A DNA stretch of 64,000 nucleotides from Pseudomonas simiae (lineage in GTDB: Bacteria; Pseudomonadota; Gammaproteobacteria; Pseudomonadales; Pseudomonadaceae). The translations under genes and the position numbers were made by a program. The stretch is from NCBI RefSeq assembly GCF_900111895.1, contig NZ_FOKB01000005.1, positions 337,718 through 401,717 of the forward strand. The letters run 5' to 3'. The notes under the pieces are model-generated. The model was not told the DNA's origin and searched no databases. It saw only the letters and a list, made by a program, of their open reading frames with translations. Within the stretch, counting starts at the first letter, position 1. Every line of letters begins with the position of its first letter. Shown one piece after another: positions 7,815 through 16,611 of the stretch.

Positions 7815-8732
7815 ATGTCCTCCATAGAAGACGCCTTGATGCAGCGCATCCACCGTGAGCTGCTGGATCACAGTGACGAAGAGCTGGAACTGGAATTGTC
7901 CGAAGATGGGCACGACCTCAACGCGCTGTTTGACGAGCACGAGGGTGAAAGCAGTGAAAAAGCCGCGCGCAGGATTTATTTCAGCGAACTGTTCCGCCTG
8001 CAGGGCGAACTGGTGAAATTGCAGAGCTGGGTGGTCAAGACCGGCCACAAGGTGGTGATCCTGTTCGAAGGACGCGATGCCGCCGGCAAAGGAGGTGTCA
8101 TCAAGCGCATCACCCAGCGCCTGAACCCCAGGGTCTGCCGGGTCGCCGCCCTGCCCGCGCCGAATGACCGCGAACAGACCCAATGGTACTTCCAGCGCTA
8201 CGTTTCACACCTGCCGGCCGCAGGCGAAATCGTGCTGTTCGATCGCAGCTGGTACAACCGTGCCGGCGTCGAGCAAGTCATGGGGTTTTGCAACGCGGAC
8301 CAGTATGAAGAGTTCTTCCGCACCGTGCCGGAGTTCGAGCGCATGCTTGCCCGCTCCGGTATTCAGTTGATCAAGTACTGGTTTTCGATTTCCGATCAGG
8401 AACAACACCTGCGCTTTCTCAGCCGCATTCACGACCCGCTCAAGCAATGGAAGCTCAGCCCCATGGACTTGGAGTCGCGTCGGCGCTGGGAGGCCTACAC
8501 CAAGGCCAAGGAAATCATGCTCGAACGCACCCACATCGCCGAAGCGCCGTGGTGGGTGGTGCAGGCGGATGACAAGAAGAAGGCTCGCCTCAACTGCATC
8601 CACCACTTGCTCGGGCAGATGCCATATGAAGAGGTCGAGTTACCGGTGATCGAACTGCCGCAGCGCGTGCGGCAGGAGGATTACTCCCGCAGCCCGACGC
8701 CACCCGAACTCATCGTGCCGCAACGTTACTAA
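7815..8732 (+). CDS. ppk2: Polyphosphate kinase 2 (PPK2 family)
   Basis: A 305-residue kinase of the PPK2 family, which moves phosphate between polyphosphate and nucleotides. Walker A is FEGRDAAGKGG (84-94), Walker B lies in LFDRSWYNRAGVE (about 141-153), and the lid region contains Arg-rich FLSRIHDPLKQWKLS. The N-terminal 50 residues are acidic, as in single-domain class I proteins. An upstream TTG in frame has no ribosome site, so ATG at 7815 was chosen. It is divergent from pstS, a logical place for an enzyme that handles stored phosphate. Confidence 0.95.
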   Translation: MSSIEDALMQRIHRELLDHSDEELELELSEDGHDLNALFDEHEGESSEKAARRIYFSELFRLQGELVKLQSWVVKTGHKVVILFEGRDAAGKGGVIKRITQRLNPRVCRVAALPAPNDREQTQWYFQRYVSHLPAAGEIVLFDRSWYNRAGVEQVMGFCNADQYEEFFRTVPEFERMLARSGIQLIKYWFSISDQEQHLRFLSRIHDPLKQWKLSPMDLESRRRWEAYTKAKEIMLERTHIAEAPWWVVQADDKKKARLNCIHHLLGQMPYEEVELPVIELPQRVRQEDYSRSPTPPELIVPQRY

Positions 8733-9847
8733 CTCAGCTGTTCACACAGGAACGGCACACTGGCGAGCCGTGAAGTCGGATGAAACGCCAGTACCCGTGT
8801 TGCCACCAACAGGTAAGCGACTTCCTCGGAGGACATGAACGCCATGCCTCCGAGGATTTCGAACGCCCGCGTACTGATACGGTTGATCGCCTCCTGCACG
8901 GCAAACCGCGTGGCTTGCGCGCGCGCCAGGTCAGCGCGCAGGAACCGGTTCTGGTCGATCGCGTCCGCCAGCCCACGTATCGCCATCGTGGCGCCCTGCA
9001 GATCGATCAGCAGCATTGCGCGATCATCCTGCGAACCTTTGTTGCACGCCAATGCCTTCGACGCCAGCGCAGACGCCATGCCCAGGTAGGACGCCGAGGC
9101 GAGCAGCTGGAACCAGATCGCAAACAAGTGCTCACCGGTGCCCTGCTGCACATCGTCCAGTTGGTGATCCACGGCTTTACTGAAATACATCATCGCCTCT
9201 GGCACCAAGAGCTTGTTGAAGATCACTTCATGGCTATCGGCTGCCTGCAAATGCGGCACCGACCAGAACTTGTTGCGCTGGATGTTCGGATCACCCGCCA
9301 ACCCCAGGCCGATACCGATGTGCGTCTGACCTTGCGGGTCGACGTAGTTGACGCCAAAGGTGATCGCGTCAAAGTGATGGGTCATCGTGCACGGCTTCTT
9401 GCTGCCGCTCACCAGATAACCCGCGGCGGTCTTTTCAACGGACAGCGTGGACTCAAGGATATTGGCGTGCGCCCGGCCCTCGGCAAAACCCGAGGCAACC
9501 AACAGGTTGTCGCGGGCGACCAGGCCTAGCACCCCCTGAATATCGGGAAAGAAACGACTGGCTGCCATCATGCCGGCCACCGTGTGATGGTGCATGGTCA
9601 TCATCACCGCCAATGAAGGGCAATGGGCGCCGACCCAGGTATGCACCTGGGCCAAGTTGACGGCACTAAGCCCTCCACCGCCAAGTGCCTTGGCGATGGA
9701 AAGCCCTGGAGCGCCGACAGTTCTAAATAACGTGGCCAGTTGTTTCGAGTCACCGCGTTCAAGTTCAATAAGCGAGGTCTTTTCTAGAACAGCCACCACG
9801 TCCGGAATACAGGCTAAAGCCGCATTTCTTTCTTCACTCAGGAACAT
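8729..9847 (-). CDS. Acyl-CoA dehydrogenase family protein
   Basis: A 372-residue protein with the acyl-CoA dehydrogenase layout: helical N-terminal domain, a central beta domain (SGSKKPCTMTHH region, about 150-165), and a C-terminal helical domain ending FEILGGMAFMSSEEVAYLL. The ATG at 9847 has AAGGG upstream; a TTG three codons earlier is less likely. It lies 12 bases after the OlsB-like acyltransferase and is probably co-transcribed with it. This suggests it acts on an acyl chain used or attached by that enzyme, but the substrate is unknown. Its 3' end overlaps ppk2 by 4 bases. Confidence 0.85.
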   Translation of the reverse strand: MFLSEERNAALACIPDVVAVLEKTSLIELERGDSKQLATLFRTVGAPGLSIAKALGGGGLSAVNLAQVHTWVGAHCPSLAVMMTMHHHTVAGMMAASRFFPDIQGVLGLVARDNLLVASGFAEGRAHANILESTLSVEKTAAGYLVSGSKKPCTMTHHFDAITFGVNYVDPQGQTHIGIGLGLAGDPNIQRNKFWSVPHLQAADSHEVIFNKLLVPEAMMYFSKAVDHQLDDVQQGTGEHLFAIWFQLLASASYLGMASALASKALACNKGSQDDRAMLLIDLQGATMAIRGLADAIDQNRFLRADLARAQATRFAVQEAINRISTRAFEILGGMAFMSSEEVAYLLVATRVLAFHPTSRLASVPFLCEQLS

Positions 9848-9859
9848 ATTGATCAACCC

Positions 9860-10636
9860 TTATGATTGTTTAGGCTTCAAGTAATGTCGCGCATAACGAC
9901 TGTCCAACTTCGACAGCGGCAATAACATAAAGAAGTCCGCTACATTGAATTCCTTATCCCAGGCCGGCGCACCACAGACCCAACCCCCGCTGCGTAAATA
10001 ACCTTTGAGTAACGGGGGGACGCGCGGTACATGTCCGGGCTCGAACGTATCAAGGGGGAAAGGCAGGTGGGGCGTTACGCGATAGTCGGCGGGCGCCAGA
10101 TTCTGCGCGGTAAAGCCGCGATACAACGCTGCCGCATCGTGGCCGCCGTCGGACAGGCTCACGCTTGCGCAGCCCATCAAATGATCACAACCCTCGCGTT
10201 CCATGTACTTCGCCAGGCCCGACCACAACATCATGATCACGCTGCCGCTGCGGTACTCGGGGTGAACACAGGCATGCCCGGCTTCGACTGTCCTGGCGCG
10301 CAACGACGCCAACCCACTGAGATCGAACTCCCTTTCCGAATAGTAGTGCCCCATGCGCTGTGCAGCGGCCGGGCCCATCAAGCGGTAGGTGCCGACCACG
10401 GCTGAAGTACTGGCGTCGCGGACCAGCAAGTGGTCGCAGTAGTCATCAAACTCATCGGTATTCAACGCCTCTGGATTTTCGAGTTCAGACAACTGGAACG
10501 TTTCGGTGAATACTCGATAACGCAGGCGTTGCACCTCACGTATTTCTTCTTGCCGAGTGGCGAGACTGACCACTAATGCTGCACGCGGAAGTTGTGCAGT
10601 TAACTGTTCTTCACTGGATACCGACAGAGATCGCAT
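9860..10636 (-). CDS. OlsB-like GNAT N-acyltransferase
   Basis: A 258-residue protein of the GNAT fold group that includes OlsB, the L-ornithine N-alpha-acyltransferase, and related autoinducer-synthase-like acyltransferases. The RLRYRVFTETF block (about 37-47), GTYRLM, and AGHACVHPEYRSGSVIMMLW (acyl-carrier binding region) are typical. OlsB starts ornithine-lipid synthesis, which many bacteria use to replace phospholipids when phosphate is short. The nearby pst and ppk2 genes fit that role. No olsA partner is adjacent; an acyl-CoA dehydrogenase homologue follows instead. Ornithine specificity is inferred. Confidence 0.75.
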   Translation of the reverse strand: MRSLSVSSEEQLTAQLPRAALVVSLATRQEEIREVQRLRYRVFTETFQLSELENPEALNTDEFDDYCDHLLVRDASTSAVVGTYRLMGPAAAQRMGHYYSEREFDLSGLASLRARTVEAGHACVHPEYRSGSVIMMLWSGLAKYMEREGCDHLMGCASVSLSDGGHDAAALYRGFTAQNLAPADYRVTPHLPFPLDTFEPGHVPRVPPLLKGYLRSGGWVCGAPAWDKEFNVADFFMLLPLSKLDSRYARHYLKPKQS

Positions 10637-10742
10637 TCCTGTTCCTTTGAGTCGCCATACTAATAAGAGGCACGTAATGAACAGGACACTAACATGCGAC
10701 TTTATTCAGGCAACGTAAGGAAACTCCGAAACAACTTGCGAT

Positions 10743-10772
10743 CTTTTGTGGTGAGCGCGCTCACCACAAAAG
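10743..10772 (-). terminator. Perfect palindrome terminator of treS
   Basis: A perfect 30-base palindrome has arms CTTTTGTGGTGAGCG and CGCTCACCACAAAAG. It begins 13 bases after the treS stop codon on the minus strand. The AAAAG/CTTTT edges give it a partial T tail. Confidence 0.75.
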
Positions 10773-10784
10773 GATGCGTCAACG

Positions 10785-12848
10785 TTAGAGGGGCGAGCTG
10801 CTGACCACCCGCAGCGCCAACCCTTCATACGCATCCAGGGTAATGGTAAATGCCCCCTCCGCCGTCAGGTCGCCCTCCACCCGCTCGTTGATGATGTCCA
10901 CCACCATTCCGGCAGCAATATCCGGCAAGTGCAGGGTTTCGGTGATCGCCGTGGCACCGAAATTCAACGCAGTGATTTGTGTGCCTTTGCCGGCCGGCAA
11001 TTCGTGGACCATCACCAGCAGCGCCGAGTTTTCCACCTCTGGCACCAGGATCTGGCGGCTGGCGGCGATGTCATAGGCACGGCGTACCGCGAGGATTTTC
11101 TGCAGTTGCGAGGCAAAGGATTCGGGGTCCTGCAACTGGGTGTTCAAGCTGCCATACAGGCTATTCGAACGCGGCATATGGCCCGCCGAAAGCTGCGCAT
11201 CCGGGTTCAGATCCACCAGGTCATAGGCACCACGGTGAATCCAGCGGGTGTCGCCATCCTGCATCAGGTGTTCGACCTCTTCAGCCGCCAGCGGCAGCGC
11301 GCCCACCAAGTCCCACCCCGACAAGGCAAACACCCCAGGCTGCATGGCGTTGTACATCACCAGCAGCAAATGGATCTGACGGATCTGCTGGATATCCGCC
11401 GCTGTGATCGCCTCCAGATCACGAATACCCAGCGTCGCCGTGATGATGCTGGCCGTAGTGCACGACACGCCATTGGTCACGAACTTGAGGTTGTACGGCG
11501 CATGCTCGCCGGCCAGGCGCTCGTACATCTGCTCGCGGATGTGCTCGCGCAGGATGTTGCCGGGAAACGTCTGGCCCTGGTACAGAAAGGTGTCATGGGC
11601 ATGCAGCGTCCAGAAGTGCACCAGTTCCAGGGTCAATTCATCGTGGTTCTGCAGCGCATGGATCAGCGAGCCTGGGTCGATGCCCTGGCGGTGCATTTCA
11701 CGCAGCATCAGGCGCAGGAACTCGGCATCGCCCATCAGCAGCGCGTGCTGGTACGCCGGTCGGGTGATGAAGTCATAGGACAGGTCGGCACCGCCATGGG
11801 ACATGGACGCGATGTCATCCACGGTGAGGTTCAGCTCCTGAAAGCTAAAGCCGCCGGCCTTGCGGATCGCGCCGCCGAGTAACTGGTTGCCGGTAATCGA
11901 CAGCGGATGGCTCTCGGACCAGGCCGTACCGTCCAGCTTGCGTTCCACCCCCAGGAAACCATTGGCGTCCAGGCGCAGGATCTTCGCGCCCATCACGTCG
12001 ATGGCGTGCAGCGCATCACCGATGATCATCTGCTGTGCGGCGAAGGTCGGGTCCAGCCAGTTCAGCGACGGTTGGCCCTCCTTGAAATAATGCAGGTACA
12101 CCCAGCGGCGCGGCTTGCCATCCACGCCCTGCACCACGTCTGTCGCGCTCCAGTCGGTTTCCTTGACGCCGGGCTCAAAGAAGATCACCCGCTGCAACTG
12201 GCCGACGATGTAGTGTTTGTCACGCAACGCGTCGACCTGGGCGGGGCTGAGGTTCTGCGCATCACGGCCTTCGACGACGTCCGGCAGCAACGCCCAGTCT
12301 TCTTCGCGGATTTCCACCATGTGGTACAGGCCGGGATAGTCCTCATACGCCATCTCGGCCAGTCGAAAGTCTGCGCCCTTGCCGGTGTGCGAAGGAATCA
12401 CATCGTCGATGATCACCGCATTGTGCGCCGCGGCCATGCGCGTCAACGCCTGCAACTGGGCCTCGGTGCCCAACTCGGGGTCGATCTCGAAGCTGATGCG
12501 GTCGAAGTTGCCATCGATGGTCGGCGTGTGCTGCGTGCCCTTCAGGCCACCAGACTTCTTCAGCGGGCCATTGTGAATACCCTGGATACCGATCTTCGAC
12601 AAGGCATGCCACAGCGCCTCGTCCCCCAGCGCCTCCAACACCGTGCCGCCCTCGCGGGTCACGATCGACGCCGGGTACGCCGTAAACCACACTGACGACA
12701 GGGCCGTGGCATCACGGGGCCGAGTCTGCGCGTATGGCTGCTGCCACAACCGGCCCTGGCCCGAATAGAGCCTGGCGCGCTGGCGTGCCGCGTGCAGCAT
12801 CGATTGTTCCACCAGCCAGTTCACATGGTTGTTTTCAGCCGCCGTCAT
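10785..12848 (-). CDS. treS: Trehalose synthase (maltose glucosyltransferase), GH13
   Basis: A 687-residue GH13 enzyme matching the stand-alone trehalose synthase type that interconverts maltose and trehalose. The three catalytic acids appear in LRLDANGFLG (nucleophile Asp), SFQELNLT (acid/base Glu) and LQNHDELTLE (transition-state Asp). A beta-rich C-terminal domain completes it. It lacks the maltokinase domain fused to TreS in some pseudomonads. An in-frame upstream extension to 12938 has no support; MTAAENN at 12848 was chosen. It lies far from the glgA-treZ-treY cluster and is transcribed alone. Confidence 0.9.
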   Translation of the reverse strand: MTAAENNHVNWLVEQSMLHAARQRARLYSGQGRLWQQPYAQTRPRDATALSSVWFTAYPASIVTREGGTVLEALGDEALWHALSKIGIQGIHNGPLKKSGGLKGTQHTPTIDGNFDRISFEIDPELGTEAQLQALTRMAAAHNAVIIDDVIPSHTGKGADFRLAEMAYEDYPGLYHMVEIREEDWALLPDVVEGRDAQNLSPAQVDALRDKHYIVGQLQRVIFFEPGVKETDWSATDVVQGVDGKPRRWVYLHYFKEGQPSLNWLDPTFAAQQMIIGDALHAIDVMGAKILRLDANGFLGVERKLDGTAWSESHPLSITGNQLLGGAIRKAGGFSFQELNLTVDDIASMSHGGADLSYDFITRPAYQHALLMGDAEFLRLMLREMHRQGIDPGSLIHALQNHDELTLELVHFWTLHAHDTFLYQGQTFPGNILREHIREQMYERLAGEHAPYNLKFVTNGVSCTTASIITATLGIRDLEAITAADIQQIRQIHLLLVMYNAMQPGVFALSGWDLVGALPLAAEEVEHLMQDGDTRWIHRGAYDLVDLNPDAQLSAGHMPRSNSLYGSLNTQLQDPESFASQLQKILAVRRAYDIAASRQILVPEVENSALLVMVHELPAGKGTQITALNFGATAITETLHLPDIAAGMVVDIINERVEGDLTAEGAFTITLDAYEGLALRVVSSSPL

Positions 12849-12956
12849 AAGTCTGGTACCTGTTGTCGTAAAGCATTGCTCGTGAACATATGAGGGTGGT
12901 GTGGGCCATTCGTTGCATTGGAATGAGCCCCCTTTCACAGACTGGGCGCAATCAAA

Positions 12957-13043
12957 TGTGGGCGCTGGCTTGCCTGCGAAGGCGTCTACCGGATGTACCT
13001 GATCCCTCTGGGCGTCTGCATCGCAGGCAAGCCAGCTCCCACA
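12957..13043. repeat. REPIN (inverted REP pair)
   Basis: Two inverted copies of a pseudomonad REP sequence flank a short spacer: GGCGCTGGCTTGCCTGCG near 12961-12978 and CGCAGGCAAGCCAGCTCC near 13022-13039, with matching TGTGGG/CCCACA ends. A partial copy recurs at 43783. The element fills the gap between treS and the AraC regulator. Confidence 0.85.
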
Positions 13044-13062
13044 GCAAAGCGCCCACCGGATA

Positions 13063-13821
13063 CTAACGGGTATCCCGATACTGCCTCGGCGTAAACCCCG
13101 TCGACGCCTTGAACTGGCGGGTAAAGGCGCTGTGGTCGGTATACCCGCACTGCAACGCGACTTCCGTGATCGGCAGGTCGGTGTGCAACAGCCGGTGCGC
13201 GTGCTCGAGCCGCACTTTCTGGATCATCTGCCGAGGCGTGAGGTGGAACACGCGCTTGCAGTAGCGCTCCAACTGCGCCACTGAAATGCCGGCGATCCGC
13301 GTCAATTCACCCAGGGTCACGCGACGGTTGAAGTGCGCGCGGATGTGCGCGTCCACGGCGGCCAGGCGCTGGTACGCCGGGTGACTTTCGCTGGCGGTTT
13401 GCAGGTCGACCGAGATACCGGCCAGGCCAATGATCGCGCCCGTGTGGTTGTACAGCGGCCACTTGTGGGTCAGGCACCAGCCGGGTTCGCGGGTGCCGTA
13501 CAGGTGCAGTTCCAGCTGATCTTCCAGCACAAATCCCTGCTCCAGCACGCGTCGGTCCTGCTCGGTGTAGCCCGGCCCCAATTGCGCGGGAAAGACTTCG
13601 GCACTGGTCTTGCCCAACAGCGGTTGCAACTGCTTGAGGCCACAGCGCTGCACCAGGGTGCGGTTGGCGAGCACGTATCGGGCGTGGGTGTCCTTGATGA
13701 AAATCGCGGCATTGGGGATCACGTCCAGCATCGGCAATAGCTGCGCGACACTGCCCAATAACTGTTCGATGTCTTGGGGGCTGCTCCCTTGGCAAAGGGT
13801 CGCAAACGCGCTCTGCATCAT
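13063..13821 (-). CDS. AraC-family regulator with PAS-like sensor, hydroxyproline locus
   Basis: A 252-residue regulator. The N-terminal half resembles a PAS fold (DVIPNAAIFIKDTHARYVLANRT), and the C-terminal 100 residues form two AraC helix-turn-helix motifs (LGELTRIAGISVAQLERY and ITEVALQCGYTDHSAFTRQF). The ATG at 13821, followed at once by a second ATG, has a GGGGAT site upstream. It is divergent from the hydroxyproline permease gene, the usual place for the pathway activator (LhpR-like in P. aeruginosa). It probably senses hydroxyproline or an intermediate; the ligand is inferred. Confidence 0.85.
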   Translation of the reverse strand: MMQSAFATLCQGSSPQDIEQLLGSVAQLLPMLDVIPNAAIFIKDTHARYVLANRTLVQRCGLKQLQPLLGKTSAEVFPAQLGPGYTEQDRRVLEQGFVLEDQLELHLYGTREPGWCLTHKWPLYNHTGAIIGLAGISVDLQTASESHPAYQRLAAVDAHIRAHFNRRVTLGELTRIAGISVAQLERYCKRVFHLTPRQMIQKVRLEHAHRLLHTDLPITEVALQCGYTDHSAFTRQFKASTGFTPRQYRDTR

Positions 13822-14008
13822 GACGGTTGATCCCCACTGGTTGCCTTCACGGGTAGCAGATTGCCCGATGCTCGCCCCCCTGTCGAGAAAGCAAAACTGT
13901 GCTGATTTCGTCATCGATGCCGGCAAAAAACATCAATCGCGCCGCCGTCTGGAAGTTCACTGTATGGCCACTGCATGCCTATCCAATAACTCACAAGAAG
14001 GCGACGCT

Positions 14009-15628
14009 ATGTCAGCTCAAGGCAAGTTCAAGAAACAGCTTTCCCTGATGGACCTGACCTTTATCGGGTTGGGTGCCATCTTTGGTTCGGGCTGGTTGTT
14101 CGCAGCCAGTCACGTGTCTGCAATTGCGGGTCCTGCGGGCATCATTTCCTGGCTCATCGGCGGGTTCGCGGTGCTGCTGCTGGGCATTGTGTACTGTGAG
14201 TTGGGCGCGGCATTACCGCGCGCCGGCGGCGTTGTGCGCTACCCGGTTTACTCACACGGCCCGCTGCTGGGCTATCTGATGGGCTTCATCACCCTGATCG
14301 CGTTTTCCAGCCTGGTGGCCATCGAAGTCGTCGCCTCGCGCCAATACGCCGCGGCGTGGTTTCCAGAGCTGACCAAGGCCGGTTCCAGCGCCCCGACGCC
14401 CCTTGGCTGGCTGGTGCAATTCGCCCTGCTGTGCCTGTTCTTCGTGCTCAACTACCGCAGCGTGAAGACCTTCGCCATCGCCAACAATCTGGTAAGCGTA
14501 TTCAAATTCATCGTGCCGTTGCTGGTGATTGGTGTGCTGTTCACCTTCTTCAAACCGGCGAACTTCCAGGTCCAGGGTTTCGCGCCGTTTGGGCTGTCGG
14601 GCATCGAGATGGCGGTGTCGGCCGGCGGGGTGATTTTTGCCTACTTGGGGCTGACGCCGATCATCTCGGTGGCCAGTGAAGTGAAGAACCCACAACGCAC
14701 GATTCCGATTGCTTTGATCCTTTCCGTGCTGCTGTCGACAGCGATCTACGTGTTGTTGCAAACCGCCTTCCTTGGTGGCGTGCCCACGGAAATGCTCGCC
14801 AACGGCTGGGCCGGGATCAGCAAGGAACTGGCGCTGCCTTATCGGGACATTGCCCTGGCGTTGGGCGTCGGTTGGCTGGCCTACCTGGTGGTGGCCGACG
14901 CGGTGATCTCCCCCAGCGGCTGCGGCAATATCTACATGAACGCGACCCCCCGTGTGGTGTATGGCTGGGCGCAGACCGGGACGTTCTTCAAGATTTTCAC
15001 GCGTATCGATGAGAAATCCGGCATTCCCCGCCCGGCGCTATGGCTCACCTTCGCCTTGTCAGTGTTCTGGACCCTGCCGTTTCCGTCCTGGGAAGCGCTG
15101 ATCAACGTGGTGTCCGCAGCCTTGATCCTCAGCTACGCCGTGGCGCCGGTCACCGTCGCTGCACTGCGTCGCAATGCGCCACAGATGGCGCGGCCGTTCC
15201 GGGTCAAGGGCATGGCGGTGCTGGGTCCGCTGTCGTTCATCATCGCCGCGCTGATTGTGTACTGGTCCGGCTGGAACACGGTTTCCTGGCTGCTCGGCCT
15301 GCAGATCCTGATGTTCGTGGTGTACCTGCTGTGTGCCCGCTGGGTGCCAACCGCACACCTCAACATCAAGCAACAAGTGCGCTCGTCTGCCTGGCTGATC
15401 GGCTTCTACGCGGTGACCATCCTGCTCTCCAAGCTCGGCAGTTTCGGCGGCATCGGCGTGATCGGCCATCCGCTCGACACAATAGTCGTCGCGGCTTGCG
15501 CACTGGGCATTTATTACTGGGGCGCCGCGACGGGCGTACCGGCTCACCTGATACGGCTGGAACACGAAGCCGATGAAAGCGAAGCAGTTGACGAGCCTCA
15601 CGCCCCGCTGACGCCCGCGACCTACTGA
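14009..15628 (+). CDS. APC-superfamily amino acid permease (probable hydroxyproline uptake)
   Basis: A 539-residue inner-membrane transporter of the amino acid-polyamine-organocation superfamily. The first segment contains the FIGLGAIFGSGWLF signature (about 17-30), and at least eleven further hydrophobic segments follow. It begins at ATG 14009 with an AGAAGG site; longer in-frame starts overlap the divergent regulator. As first gene of the hydroxyproline operon, 14 bases from the epimerase, it very likely imports hydroxyproline. The C-terminal tail is polar and acidic. Confidence 0.88.
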   Translation: MSAQGKFKKQLSLMDLTFIGLGAIFGSGWLFAASHVSAIAGPAGIISWLIGGFAVLLLGIVYCELGAALPRAGGVVRYPVYSHGPLLGYLMGFITLIAFSSLVAIEVVASRQYAAAWFPELTKAGSSAPTPLGWLVQFALLCLFFVLNYRSVKTFAIANNLVSVFKFIVPLLVIGVLFTFFKPANFQVQGFAPFGLSGIEMAVSAGGVIFAYLGLTPIISVASEVKNPQRTIPIALILSVLLSTAIYVLLQTAFLGGVPTEMLANGWAGISKELALPYRDIALALGVGWLAYLVVADAVISPSGCGNIYMNATPRVVYGWAQTGTFFKIFTRIDEKSGIPRPALWLTFALSVFWTLPFPSWEALINVVSAALILSYAVAPVTVAALRRNAPQMARPFRVKGMAVLGPLSFIIAALIVYWSGWNTVSWLLGLQILMFVVYLLCARWVPTAHLNIKQQVRSSAWLIGFYAVTILLSKLGSFGGIGVIGHPLDTIVVAACALGIYYWGAATGVPAHLIRLEHEADESEAVDEPHAPLTPATY

Positions 15629-15642
15629 TTCAGGAGCATTTT

Positions 15643-16569
15643 ATGAAGCGACTGCATGTGATCGACTCCCACACCGGCGGCGAACCGACGCGCCTGGTCA
15701 TGAGCGGTTTCCCGGCGCTGAGCGGCGCCACGATTGCCGATCAATTGCACAGCCTGCGCACCGAGCATGATCAATGGCGCCGCGCCTGCCTGCTTGAGCC
15801 GCGTGGCAATGACGTACTGGTCGGCGCGCTGTATTGCGAACCCGTCACGCCGGGCGCGATCTGCGGTGTGATCTTCTTCAACAACGCCGGTTACCTCGGC
15901 ATGTGCGGCCACGGCACCATCGGCCTGGTCGCGTCGCTGCACCACTTGGGACGCATCCAGCCCGGCGTGCACACCATCGACACACCCGTCGGCCCGGTTG
16001 CCGCAACGCTGCACGAAGACGGCGCCGTGACCCTGCGCAATGTGCCCGCCTATCGCTTGCACCAACAGGTGCCGGTGGAGGTGCCCGGCCACGGCGTGGT
16101 CTACGGCGATATCGCCTGGGGCGGCAACTGGTTTTTCCTGGTGTCGGACCATGGTCAACGCCTGCAGATGGACAACGTGGATGCGCTCACCGACTACACC
16201 TGGGCGATGCTCAAGGCCCTGGAAGATCAAGGCATTCACGGTGCAGACGGCGCACTGATCGACCACATCGAGTTGTTCGCCGATGACGACCGGGCCGACA
16301 GCCGCAACTTCGTCATGTGCCCCGGCAAGGCCTACGACCGCTCGCCCTGTGGCACCGGTACCAGCGCCAAACTGGCCTGCCTGGCCGCCGATGGCACACT
16401 CAAGCCCGGCGAAACCTGGACCCAAGCCAGCATCACCGGCAGCCAATTCGACGGCCACTATGAATGGGACGGCGAGCGCGTACGCCCCTTCATCACTGGC
16501 AACGCGTACATGACCGCCGACAGCACCTTGCTGATCGACGAGCGCGACCCTTTTGCCTGGGGCATCTGA
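15643..16569 (+). CDS. lhpA: 4-hydroxyproline 2-epimerase
   Basis: A 308-residue member of the proline racemase family. The two catalytic cysteines are present: Cys88 in GMCGHGTIG and Cys236 in RSPCGTGTSA. It converts trans-4-hydroxy-L-proline to cis-4-hydroxy-D-proline in the cytoplasm, the first step of the pathway. The following deaminase, dehydrogenase and FAD enzyme are exactly the remaining pathway steps, which supports hydroxyproline over proline as substrate. AGGAG precedes the ATG. Confidence 0.95.
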   Translation: MKRLHVIDSHTGGEPTRLVMSGFPALSGATIADQLHSLRTEHDQWRRACLLEPRGNDVLVGALYCEPVTPGAICGVIFFNNAGYLGMCGHGTIGLVASLHHLGRIQPGVHTIDTPVGPVAATLHEDGAVTLRNVPAYRLHQQVPVEVPGHGVVYGDIAWGGNWFFLVSDHGQRLQMDNVDALTDYTWAMLKALEDQGIHGADGALIDHIELFADDDRADSRNFVMCPGKAYDRSPCGTGTSAKLACLAADGTLKPGETWTQASITGSQFDGHYEWDGERVRPFITGNAYMTADSTLLIDERDPFAWGI

Positions 16570-16611
16570 GCCCTCCCCTGTTTGTACTGAACGTTCCAAG
16601 GAGCTAGAACA

